From CBDCMJ01 sp965218875 (GTDB taxonomy: Bacteria; Chloroflexota; Dehalococcoidia; Lucifugimonadales; UBA3495): 64,000 bases of DNA. A program made the position numbers and the translations under genes. This document shows positions 27,251 through 35,147 of the stretch, in pieces (position 1 is the stretch's first letter; the number at the start of each line of letters is the position of its first letter). The stretch lies in the NCBI GenBank assembly GCA_965218875.1, contig OZ244707.1, positions 806,001 to 870,000 of the forward strand. Direction: 5' to 3'. The notes beneath the pieces were generated by a model that did not search any database, had not been told where the DNA came from, and saw nothing but the letters and a program-made list of their open reading frames with translations.

Positions 27251-28111
27251 ATGACCGCAGACCTGGAGGAAAAGCTGACTCAAGCCGCCGGCGCATTGTC
27301 GGCGGCCAGTTACGTCGTGGCTTTGGTAGGCGCCGGCCTTTCCGCGGAGAGCGGCATCCCCACCTATCGGGGGCCGGAAGGCGTGTGGACCAAGCACGGC
27401 GAGCCGCCTCTGCTGTCCTACCGGGAATTCAGCCGTGACCCCCGCGCGTGGTGGGAGTCCCGCCTGCGCAGCGAAGTGGAGCCCGGCAATCCCATATACG
27501 AGATGAAGCGGTCCGTCGACCGGGCGGCACCCAATCCGGGTCACCGCTCGCTGGTGGAGCTGGAGCGCGCCCGGCTGCTGCGGTGTGTCATTACCCAAAA
27601 CGTGGACAATTTGCAGCGCCTGGCCGGGGCTGAGGCGCTCCTGGAAATTCACGGGAACCGCACCCGGCTTCGCTGCCTCGCTTGCGAACACCGGTTGCCC
27701 AGGGAGGGGGTGTCGCTGGCCGTTCTGCCCCCCCGCTGCCCTCGGTGCGGCGGCGTACTCAAGATGGACACCGTAATGTTCGGAGAGCCCATACCTCCGG
27801 CCGTGCTGCGGGAGTGCCGGGACCAGACGGAAAAGTGCGACTGCATGTTGTTGATTGGGACCTCGGGCACGGTCAATCCGGCGGCCATGCTGCCCTTGGC
27901 GGCCAGGGAAAAGGGAGCCGTCCTCATCGAGGTGAATCCCGATGAGACGGCCCTCACCCCCTGGTGCCACCTGACGCTGCGGGGCGCCTCAGGTGATGTG
28001 CTCCCCAGGTTGGTGGAGCGGGTCATGGAGGGGAGAACGCCTGGACTGGAGACCCCTCGGCCGGCCGGTCCAGCCCGGGACATCCCGCGCTTTCCCGGCC
28101 GGCTGGAGTAA
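27251..28111 (+). CDS. cobB: NAD-dependent protein deacylase (sirtuin)
   Basis: Sir2-family enzyme of 286 residues that removes acyl groups from lysines using NAD. The NAD loop is GAGLSAESGIPTYRG near residue 27, followed by ITQNVDNLQRLAG and the catalytic histidine in EIHGN near residue 135. The zinc site is CLAC plus CPRCGG. FGEPIP, LLIGTSGTV and VLIEVNPDETALT complete the fold. The common second residue pattern TQNxDxLH has Gln in place of His (NLQ), a small departure. It is 61 nt after pcm and 9 nt before mscS. Confidence 0.93.
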   Translation: MTADLEEKLTQAAGALSAASYVVALVGAGLSAESGIPTYRGPEGVWTKHGEPPLLSYREFSRDPRAWWESRLRSEVEPGNPIYEMKRSVDRAAPNPGHRSLVELERARLLRCVITQNVDNLQRLAGAEALLEIHGNRTRLRCLACEHRLPREGVSLAVLPPRCPRCGGVLKMDTVMFGEPIPPAVLRECRDQTEKCDCMLLIGTSGTVNPAAMLPLAAREKGAVLIEVNPDETALTPWCHLTLRGASGDVLPRLVERVMEGRTPGLETPRPAGPARDIPRFPGRLE

Positions 28112-28120
28112 TCCGGACGC

Positions 28121-29323
28121 ATGAACTCCGTTGCGGCGCGTTTTGGCCTGGGGGACCCGGCGTGGCTGGACCCCCTCATTGCCGTGGGCATCGTCATCGT
28201 GTCCTGGCTGGCGGCGTTCCTTTTTTACAAGTTGGCCGTCCCCCTGGCCCTGCATATCGCCCACCAAACCCCCACCGGCCTGGACTCGCGCCTGGTCCAG
28301 ACCTCCAAGTGGCCCGTCACCTTCGGCATCATGGTGCTGGGGCTCTACCTGGCCCTGACCGTTCCCCTAGACCTGGGCCAAGCGACCCAGCATTGGATCG
28401 GCACGGTGGCGCGGGTAATGGCCATCATCTTCGGCATTATGTTTGTGGTGGGGCTGGTGTCGCAGTTCCTGGACTGGCACCTGGAGAGCCTGTCGACCCG
28501 GCCGTCCAACGCCATCGACGCCCGGTTTTTCCCTTTGCTGCGGCGCGTGGCGGTGGTGATCATCTATGGCCTTGGGGCCCTGCTGGTGTTGGACGTGCTG
28601 CAGATCAACATCAGCCCGCTGATAGCCGGATTGGGCATCGGAGGCCTGGCGGTGGCCCTGGCCATTCAGCCCACGCTGAGCAACCTCTTCGCCGGGACTT
28701 ACGTAATGACCGAGGGCGTCATCTCCACCGGCGATTACATCGAACTGGACGGCGGTCCCGCCGGCTACGTGGTGGGGGTGGGCTGGCGCAGCACCCGGGT
28801 CCGCACCTGGAGCAACAACCTGGTAGTAATTCCCAACGCGCGCCTGGCCGACACCATTATCACCAATTACCAGGAACCCTTTCCGGCGGTGAACTTGTAC
28901 CTGGTCTGCGGCGTCAGCTATGACAGCGACCTCCAACACGTGGAGGAAGTGTCCCGCGAGGTGATGGACCGTCTGCTGGACACCAACGGCAACGCGGTCA
29001 AGGAGTACGGAGCGTGGTTCGGCTACGACTCCTTCGCCGACTCCAACGTGAACTTTTGGCTGTTCCTGCAGGCGAAAAACCGTCTGGCCGGCTTCGACTT
29101 GCAGTCGGCCTTGATTCGTGACCTTCACCGGCGGTTCGCCGAGGAGGGGATTGTCATCAACTACCCGGTGCGAACGCTACATTTCCCCAATGGGGCCGCC
29201 CAGGAGCCGTGGTGGCGGCGGGAAGCGAGCAGAGCCCCGGACCAGCCGCCGGCGGGGCCGCGCCCGACCGGGCGGCCGCCCGCCGACGGTCCGGGCGGGG
29301 AAGCCGGCGGCCCGGACTTTTAG
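28121..29323 (+). CDS. MscS-type mechanosensitive channel
   Basis: A 400-residue inner-membrane channel of the small-conductance type. There are four predicted hydrophobic segments: about residues 20-45, 60-85, 95-120 and 140-160. The pore-lining TM3 is rich in Gly/Ala (LIAGLGIGGLAVALAIQPTL) and leads into the MscS beta domain (TGDYIELDGGPAGYVVGVGW, then VIPNARLADTIITNYQ). A C-terminal alpha/beta domain and a disordered Pro/Gly-rich tail follow. The start lies 9 nt after the sirtuin stop. Confidence 0.92.
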   Translation: MNSVAARFGLGDPAWLDPLIAVGIVIVSWLAAFLFYKLAVPLALHIAHQTPTGLDSRLVQTSKWPVTFGIMVLGLYLALTVPLDLGQATQHWIGTVARVMAIIFGIMFVVGLVSQFLDWHLESLSTRPSNAIDARFFPLLRRVAVVIIYGLGALLVLDVLQINISPLIAGLGIGGLAVALAIQPTLSNLFAGTYVMTEGVISTGDYIELDGGPAGYVVGVGWRSTRVRTWSNNLVVIPNARLADTIITNYQEPFPAVNLYLVCGVSYDSDLQHVEEVSREVMDRLLDTNGNAVKEYGAWFGYDSFADSNVNFWLFLQAKNRLAGFDLQSALIRDLHRRFAEEGIVINYPVRTLHFPNGAAQEPWWRREASRAPDQPPAGPRPTGRPPADGPGGEAGGPDF

Positions 29324-29530
29324 GCGTCGGGCGCCCCCGCATCATGGGCCAGGGGGCTGGTCGGCCTCGAGTGGCCCACCGGCGCCGGTTCCCATCACCG
29401 TTGCTCTCCCGCACCTGCTGCGGTGCGTCGGGCGCCTGGGGAGCTGGATGGTCTCGGAGCCGATGGCGGTGCGGCCAGGTCTGTGCACTGAAATCGCCCT
29501 GGGCACATTGTAGGCGGGAAATACGGTTCC

Positions 29531-29559
29531 TTGTGCAACTGCGACCCAGTGGATATAAT
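29531..29559 (+). promoter_or_regulatory. Promoter upstream of tRNA-Ile
   Basis: TTGTGC (29531-29536) and a perfect TATAAT (29554-29559) are separated by 17 nt. Transcription would begin near 29566, giving a 5' leader of about 115 nt before the tRNA. Confidence 0.6.
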
Positions 29560-29682
29560 GCCCCAGCAGAGAATCCGCGAAGAAACACGGCGTAGGCCGG
29601 GGCTAGGGCGGAATCGGCGCTAGCCCCAGACCACGCTCCTCAATCCAGGGGTGACGGCAAGTCGCCCCGCCTCTCTCCAGGT

Positions 29683-29759
29683 GGGCCTGTAGCTCAGGCG
29701 GCTAGAGCGCGGTCCTGATAAGACCGAGGTCGTTGGTTCGAGTCCATCCAGGCCCACCA
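29683..29759 (+). tRNA. tRNA-Ile (GAT)
   Basis: A complete cloverleaf of 77 nt with encoded CCA. Acceptor stem GGGCCTG pairs with CAGGCCC. The anticodon stem CGGTC/GACCG encloses loop CTGATAA with anticodon GAT. It is not associated with an rRNA operon in this window. Confidence 0.97.
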
Positions 29760-30478
29760 GACTTGATAAAATCAAGAACTTTCACGTTGCGGTTCCGGCT
29801 GGAGGTGTAGCAAAGCGCCGTTCCCCACCCCATCGGGCGTTAGCTCTTCGCGGGTGGGGAAAGCCGTGCCGGACCCGCCTGGACCCGCCCCGGCGTCTTG
29901 TCGAATGAGCGCATCTTGTGGTAGTGGAATCCTGATAACTTGGGTTTTGTATGCCCCGTGTACAGATGGAGGCGGCTCCATTGCTCTGCGAGCGGAGCGC
30001 CCCGATAGAAGAATGGCAGACTATGGCAGACTATGAATGAAGATAGGGACGGCGGGGAGAAGTTCCTGCCATAGTCATACCACGTGACATAGAAGGTATT
30101 GATTCCATGAGCCTTTCCGCCGCCTTCTCAGCAACCCTGTCTGCTCCGCGCCGCCTGTTGAGGGCGGACATGCCCCCCACAAACGTTCTAGCAACTCCGG
30201 TAAGCCCGGCATGATGCGGGCATCCCTACTCTCTCCCCGAACCCCAGTCCCACGCCCTTTCAGCCCCGTCCGCCCCCCACTTCCCTGCTCAAACGCTCCC
30301 CTCAGGAGCAGCGCCATGGGGACAGCGAGCGGAGACTTCCGGACGACCACCAACCGGCGTTGCGCGCCTTGGAGCATGGCTAGACTGCCATGCCTTGGCC
30401 TTCTACACCACAGGAAAGAACGTGGGACAGTCCCCCCCGCGTCGTTCACCTAATCTCCGGTGACCTCAGGAGGGCGAT
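29760..30478. other. Intergenic region without a supported gene
   Basis: About 720 bp between tRNA-Ile and a small membrane protein. The frames present lack ribosome sites and recognisable domains. A short tandem atggcagactatggcagact occurs near 30015. A Shine-Dalgarno for the next gene is at its right end. Confidence 0.6.
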
Positions 30479-30808
30479 ATGGATATCAGAGTGCAAGAAA
30501 AGTACCTGGTTCCCGTTCTGGGGGCCATTATTCTGCTGTCCGTCTTTGGCTTTGCGTCGAGCGGCGTTTCACTGATCTACCCCGTGGTCCTGGGGATTCT
30601 GGGACTGGCGGCAGTGGGAACCTATTTTCTGCCCGCCGCCGTCCAGGTGGAGGCGCGGATAGCGATAGCCGCCCTTGGCTTGATAATCCTGATCTTCTAC
30701 TTCAGTTCCGTGTCCTTCTGGCTGGCTCTGCTGGCTTTTGGGGCGATTGGAGCGTCTCAGATTCGCTATGCCTCTCTGCTGAACATGCCGCCACACACCG
30801 TAGCCTAG
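30479..30808 (+). CDS. Small integral membrane protein
   Basis: 109 residues, not recognised. A strong AGGAGG five nt before the ATG supports it. Three to four hydrophobic stretches follow one another (YLVPVLGAIILLSVFGF, LIYPVVLGILGLAAVGTYFL, IAIAALGLIILIFYFSS, FWLALLAFGAIGA), so nearly the whole chain is in the membrane. It may be a small holin-like or accessory membrane protein, but nothing around it indicates a role. Confidence 0.65.
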   Translation: MDIRVQEKYLVPVLGAIILLSVFGFASSGVSLIYPVVLGILGLAAVGTYFLPAAVQVEARIAIAALGLIILIFYFSSVSFWLALLAFGAIGASQIRYASLLNMPPHTVA

Positions 30809-30905
30809 GTGAAGACGCTGCTGGGTAAACAGGGCGCGGCGGGGAACGGCAGGCGTTGACGCCGATGCCGGTGATGGGGACGGTGAAGTTCCCCAAACCG
30901 CCGCA

Positions 30906-31127
30906 TTGCAGAGCCTTGCCCCGCTGCAAAGAATACTGAGAGCCAACGTTGCCGGTATGGGAGGTTCAGTGCTGGGCGCGTTTATCTTGCTCAGTATCTT
31001 CATCGCGCCCTGGATTGGCCTGCTGGTAACCGCAGAGTACGCCCGAGAGTCCGAGTCAGAACTCCAGGGATTCACCTTCCTGGAGAAAATTGCGAAACTC
31101 CCGGCCGCATCGAATATCGCCATGTGA
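30906..31127 (+). CDS. Possible small membrane protein
   Basis: 73 residues, with one hydrophobic segment (VLGAFILLSIFIAPWIGLLV) followed by a charged tail. There is no clear ribosome site; an internal ATG at residue 18 is an alternative. It follows the previous small membrane gene by 97 nt. It could be a real short gene or a chance frame. Confidence 0.35.
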   Translation: MQSLAPLQRILRANVAGMGGSVLGAFILLSIFIAPWIGLLVTAEYARESESELQGFTFLEKIAKLPAASNIAM

Positions 31128-31267
31128 GCGGCGGGATTCGTGACTGCTTCCATGCAAGGAATGACAGCCATTCATAGCTAAATCGTAGCTAAACAGGTAT
31201 AATTCAGGTAGGAAACCATGCTGCGCGGAAGGCGCGGTTAAGGAGCGGCGAAGATGACCAAATAAAA

Positions 31268-31301
31268 GAGGCCGACATTACTGTCCGGCACTGTCGGCCT
31301 C
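31268..31301 (+). promoter_or_regulatory. Hairpin just upstream of the transposase
   Basis: A perfect 10-bp inverted repeat, GAGGCCGACA / TGTCGGCCTC, with a 14-nt loop lies 29 nt before the transposase start and after a TATAAT at 31198-31203. Such hairpins near IS ends often limit transposase expression from outside transcripts. Confidence 0.5.
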
Positions 31302-31329
31302 GTAACCACCAGGAAGGTCAGATCTTCCC

Positions 31330-32562
31330 GTGGTCCAACTCCAATCTACCTCAGGCCGTCAAGAGCCGCAACCCCCGCGAAGCGGTTACGGGTTTTTGGC
31401 CTACATCCTCGACGGTCTCCATGAGCAGCCCCTTCTCGACACCCTCCAACAGTACCGCCGCACCGGACGCCCCGGCTACCCCATTCGTGCCATGTGGCGG
31501 GCCTACCTGGTCAAGTTCCTACTCAAGATTCCCTACAACAACGAGCTGTTGGAGCGGTTGCGTGGCAGCCGGAGTCTCCGGCAAATCTGCGGGTTTAGTG
31601 ACGCCATACCCAGCGAGAGTGCTCTGAGCCGGTTCGTCTCCCGCCTGGGCTTTCATACTGACCTGGTGAAGGATATCTTGGTCGAGGTCACCAACAGGCT
31701 CCGAGGTTTGCTCCCGGCCAACCCACCTTTGGGCCAGACAGTCGCCATAGACTCCACCTTGTTCCCCACCTACAGCAATCCCAATCGGAAGCATGTTACT
31801 GACCCCGATGCCAGATGGGGTGTCAAACACAGCGCGAGGTCCAAGGACGGTGGTAAGGAGTGGGGTTGGGGCTACAAGATGCACCTGCTGTCCGACAGCA
31901 ATTACGGTCTGCCCCTGGATTTCATCATCACGCCAGCCAACGAGAACGATTCTCCGATGTTGCCTTCGGTGGTCCAAGAGGCACGGGCAAGATATCCCTG
32001 GCTCCACCCCAAGTACCTGCTGGCCGACCGGGGATACGACTCCGCAGCCAATCACCAGGCGTTGGTCCAGCAGGGTATTACTCCGGTCATTCACCTGCGG
32101 AAGCCCACGAGAGGGGACCTACACGACGGCATTTATACTACGGATGGAGTACCTACCTGCCTGGGCCAGGTGGGAATGGAGTACGTGGAGACGGACCCGG
32201 AATCAGGCCATCACCTTTTCCGGTGTCGCCAGGGCAGTTGTCCGCTCCAGTCAACAGGCGGGGGCCTGCATCGCTGTGACTCAGAGGTTTGGGAGGACCC
32301 TGCCGACAATCTCCGGGTGATTGGGATGTTGGCCCGGTCCAGCCCCCTCTGGAAGCGGTTGTACCGTCAGCGCATGAGCATCGAGCGGGTGTTTCGGAGC
32401 CTGAAGCACTCCAGGGGCCTGGAACGTCACTGTGCGCGGGGGATGCGGAAGATCATGCTTCAGGCCACCATGTCGGTCCTGACCTTCCAGGGGACGGTCC
32501 TGGCGCGGCTCCGGGCAGGGGATCTGGCGGATATCCGGAATATGGCGGTGAAGGTGACTTAG
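31330..32562 (+). mobile_element. DDE transposase of the IS4/IS5/IS1182-like group
   Basis: Cut-and-paste transposase of 410 residues from a GTG start. An N-terminal DUF772-like DNA-binding part (RAMWRAYLVKFLLKIPYNNE) is followed by a DDE catalytic core: first Asp in TVAIDSTLFPTY, second in LLADRGYDSAANH, and the Glu in RMSIERVFRSLKHSRGLE. The gene appears intact. Clear terminal inverted repeats were not found; an 8-bp pair ctgtccgg (31281) / ccggacag (32610) is only suggestive. It lies between small membrane ORFs and a DUF3800 gene. Confidence 0.85.
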
Positions 32563-32668
32563 AATAAGTAAACCCTTTTCCTGTATCATGAGGTAACATC
32601 GAAGTGAAACCGGACAGAGAGATGCTTGCCACCTCGTCAATCCTAACAAACGGCATTACTAACTGACC

Positions 32669-33322
32669 ATGAGAAAATATATTTACGCCGACGAGTCAGG
32701 AAACTTCGACTTCAGTCATAATCCCAAAGCCAGTAAGTACTTTATTTTGACCACAGTAATGATGGAAGACCACAAGGTAGCGACAGAATTGTTCGACCTT
32801 CGGAGGGAGCTTGTCTGGAAGGGTTTTGACTTAGGCGCGGGCTTTCACGCTACAGAAGATAAACAAGCCGTGCGAAACGCTGTGTTCGATATCCTGCAAT
32901 CTCATGATTTTAGGGTTGACGCAACTATTATGGACAAGGCAAAAACACAGCCTCAATTACGTGCGACTGCCATGCGGTTTTATCAACACGCGTGGTTCTT
33001 TCATATGAAGTACGTCGCGCCTAAAGTCGCCACCAAACAAGACGAAATGTTGGTCATCGCTGCATCTATGACAGTAAGACGTAAAGCGGCCGCATTCGAT
33101 GCTGCCGTCAAGGATGTAATGGCCCAGGTATCACCAACTAGAGCTTCAAGAACCGCTGTTTGGCCCGCCGCTTCGGACCCCTGTTTGCAGATTGCTGATT
33201 ATTGTTCTTGGGCTATCCAAAGAAGATGGGAAACTGGTGACGAGAGAGCCTATGAGTTAATTCGCAAAAAAGTGGCGACGGAATACGACATCTTCAAATT
33301 GGGGCATAAAGAATACTACTAG
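32669..33322 (+). CDS. DUF3800 domain protein
   Basis: 217 residues. The DUF3800 signature is clear: acidic YIYADESGNFDFS at the N-terminus, a central THIMD-like (ATIMDKAK), and the C-terminal LQIADYCSWAIQRRWE with its QIADY motif, which suggests a nuclease-like metal site. The biochemical role of the family is unsettled; members are frequent next to mobile and defence genes. This gene is visibly more AT-rich than its neighbours and follows the IS by 106 nt, so recent transfer is likely. Confidence 0.85.
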   Translation: MRKYIYADESGNFDFSHNPKASKYFILTTVMMEDHKVATELFDLRRELVWKGFDLGAGFHATEDKQAVRNAVFDILQSHDFRVDATIMDKAKTQPQLRATAMRFYQHAWFFHMKYVAPKVATKQDEMLVIAASMTVRRKAAAFDAAVKDVMAQVSPTRASRTAVWPAASDPCLQIADYCSWAIQRRWETGDERAYELIRKKVATEYDIFKLGHKEYY

Positions 33323-33332
33323 GAATGAGGGT

Positions 33333-33384
33333 GAGCCGACTATCCGGTCGCCCGGAAGAGCCCAGGGGCTCTTATCGTCGGCTC
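33333..33384 (+). other. Nested inverted repeats after DUF3800
   Basis: An outer stem GAGCCGAC (33333-33340) / GTCGGCTC (33377-33384) encloses an inner stem AAGAGCCC (33356-33363) / GGGCTCTT (33366-33373). It begins 11 nt after the DUF3800 stop. There is no U-tract, so it may be a processing or stabilising structure or an element end. The remaining 33385-33629 shows no gene I can support. Confidence 0.5.
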
Positions 33385-33629
33385 AGTAGAACGGTGTTAC
33401 TATATCATCGTTATAGTTTAATTGTCTACGCCGCTCCGTCAGATGACAGGGTGGCCACTCCCTGGGGCTTCCTGGGACCCCCTATCTGGCTCAGGGCCTC
33501 GCGGCAGTCAGGAACCCCGATTCCCAACACTCTCCTCCCACAGACCGTCTCCACGCTCCCGAAAACGCTACCTCCAATTATCCATCATCCCACATGGTAC
33601 CTTCTACAATTAAGAGACCCTATCACAAG

Positions 33630-34235
33630 TTAGATGTTCCACCGGTGCAACTGCCAGGCCAGGTCATCATTCGAGCCGTCGGGCCGGTCAATGTGCCTGA
33701 CCTGCAACGCCTGCCGCATGAAGGCGTCGGCGAATAGGTCTGCATCGTGGCCCGGCCCCTGAGACGGCCTGTCCGGTAAGTCCTCCATCGTCCTCAGTAC
33801 CGGCAGCAGTTCCACCAGCACCGCCCGGCGAAACGGAGGTAACGGCTTGGGCCGCAGCCCCTTTCGCCCACCCGCCTTCTCCTCCATCTTTTCCAGTTCC
33901 AGGTCGTCCTGACGGAGCGTCGCCGTCACGATGTCCACCATGTAGTTGACCGGGCAGAACACCTTGGCAAACCGGAGCACCCACTCGTTGACGTTGAGAC
34001 CTGGCTCACCCGGCACCGGCGGATGATGGGGCAGCGTGGACTCCAGGTCCATGCCAGCGGCTTTGATTCTGTAGTCCCGGACGTGCCAGCAGACCCTGTC
34101 GCCCACGGCCATGAGGCCACGGCTGGCCCCATACCGACAGGTACAGGTGACCGAGCCATCATCGTACTCGGCAATCTCGTATATCTCGCCAGTCCTCTTT
34201 GAAGGCATCTGCGCCCTGTTCACTATCTCAGCCAT
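33630..34235 (-). CDS. SWIM zinc finger-like protein
   Basis: 201 residues. The N-terminal third contains CxC...CxH spaced as in SWIM fingers: VTCTCRYGASRG near residue 31, then RVCWHVRDY near 48. SWIM domains bind nucleic acid or protein partners and occur in MuDR-type transposases and Swi2/Snf2 proteins. The rest is unassigned (NEWVLRFAKVFCPVNYMVDI, then a basic linker). It overlaps the upstream lipoprotein gene by 8 nt, so the two are translated together. Confidence 0.55.
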   Translation of the reverse strand: MAEIVNRAQMPSKRTGEIYEIAEYDDGSVTCTCRYGASRGLMAVGDRVCWHVRDYRIKAAGMDLESTLPHHPPVPGEPGLNVNEWVLRFAKVFCPVNYMVDIVTATLRQDDLELEKMEEKAGGRKGLRPKPLPPFRRAVLVELLPVLRTMEDLPDRPSQGPGHDADLFADAFMRQALQVRHIDRPDGSNDDLAWQLHRWNI

Positions 34236-34611
34236 TGGGGGCCTCCCCCGGGTCCACGGGAGTCCGTGGCGTGGGAGTCAGGTGAATCCGGGGACACACC
34301 CTGTCGCGTTGGTCCTTTAGGCTCTGCCAGGACCTATCCTTGCTATTCAGCATAGCCTCGTTTTTGGCTTCTTGAATATCCACCGCATTAACCCCAGTAA
34401 TGGGAAACTTCCTGAACTGGCAGTCGATGCGCTCGGATATGAGGTCATTCTTGGTCCGAGGGTCGTCTCCGCGAGCCGCGTCATCCCGGCCGTCGCCGCC
34501 GCAGGCGACTGTGGTGAGAATGGCGACAACGCACAAGAGTGCGGTAAGGGCCTTGAGGCTAAAGGCTTGGGGACATACGGGGTTGGAAGGGTGGCGGACT
34601 GTAGAGGCCAT
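34228..34611 (-). CDS. Putative lipoprotein
   Basis: 127 residues from the ATG at 34611, which has GAGGGGG seven nt upstream; the frame extends 11 codons further. A signal peptide (LKALTALLCVVAILTTVACGG) ends in a lipobox with the lipidated Cys in TVAC. The mature part is charged and short, with two further Cys (DCQFRKF, RVCPRIH). There is no recognised domain. It overlaps the SWIM-like gene by 8 nt. Confidence 0.6.
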   Translation of the reverse strand: MASTVRHPSNPVCPQAFSLKALTALLCVVAILTTVACGGDGRDDAARGDDPRTKNDLISERIDCQFRKFPITGVNAVDIQEAKNEAMLNSKDRSWQSLKDQRDRVCPRIHLTPTPRTPVDPGEAPNG

Positions 34612-34644
34612 TTGGGAACCCCCTCGCAAAGTAGGCTCGGCCAC

Positions 34645-34831
34645 CTACCACAGTCGCCTTACCCGTACACGCACCTTGCAAGGGGGCACGACGCCGAACC
34701 TTGGCTTGGTACGTGTACGTGATCAATGATGGGCAAGCTAGGACTGTGGTAGGGAGGCTAATGTATAAGGGGGGCGCGAGGGGTGTCAAGGGTTTCTCAC
34801 GCTATATGGCGTCCAGAGAGTAAGATGGACG
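34645..34831. other. Intergenic region between divergent genes
   Basis: No gene is supported. It should hold the promoter of the minus-strand lipoprotein. A partly symmetric tacgtgtacgtga lies near 34709. Confidence 0.4.
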
Positions 34832-35032
34832 GCAGGCTGGGCGCGAGGAGAGGAGGTGAAGTTGACGGGCAGTGATGCGCTCCTAGAAGTGCTCAAAGAC
34901 CCGAAAACGTGACCAAGCCGACTGTAAAGGCGGGTCCGTGCTACACACAGCACGGGCGCGGTCGGTGGTGGCCCCGCCAAGGCTCCGATAACCCTAGCTA
35001 TCCCAAATGCTGGTCTCTCGCGCCCAGCCTGC
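34832..35032. repeat. 201-bp element with perfect 16-bp terminal inverted repeats
   Basis: GCAGGCTGGGCGCGAG at 34832-34847 is exactly complementary to CTCGCGCCCAGCCTGC at 35017-35032. Inside, a second hairpin CCGTGCT / AGCACGG lies at 34936-34955. There is no coding content. It has the size and form of a MITE distinct from families A and B. Confidence 0.65.
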
Positions 35033-35147
35033 TGTTCATCCATCGGAATCCTTCACGGCTATAACGGTCTTCGTCTCTGATTAACCGGAGACCCGAGTTA
35101 TGCAATTTTCTCCTTCCTGGAGGCCGAGTTCAGAGAAGGTAAACAAC

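Noticed and set aside
31200..32660. Terminal inverted repeats of the IS element.
   Set aside because: Only an 8-bp pair was found; it is too short to define the ends.
33325..33633. A 102-codon plus-strand frame after DUF3800.
   Set aside because: It runs through the nested hairpins, has no ribosome site and has a composition unlike a protein.
34786..35043. An 85-codon minus-strand frame.
   Set aside because: It spans the 201-bp inverted-repeat element and has no ribosome site or domain.
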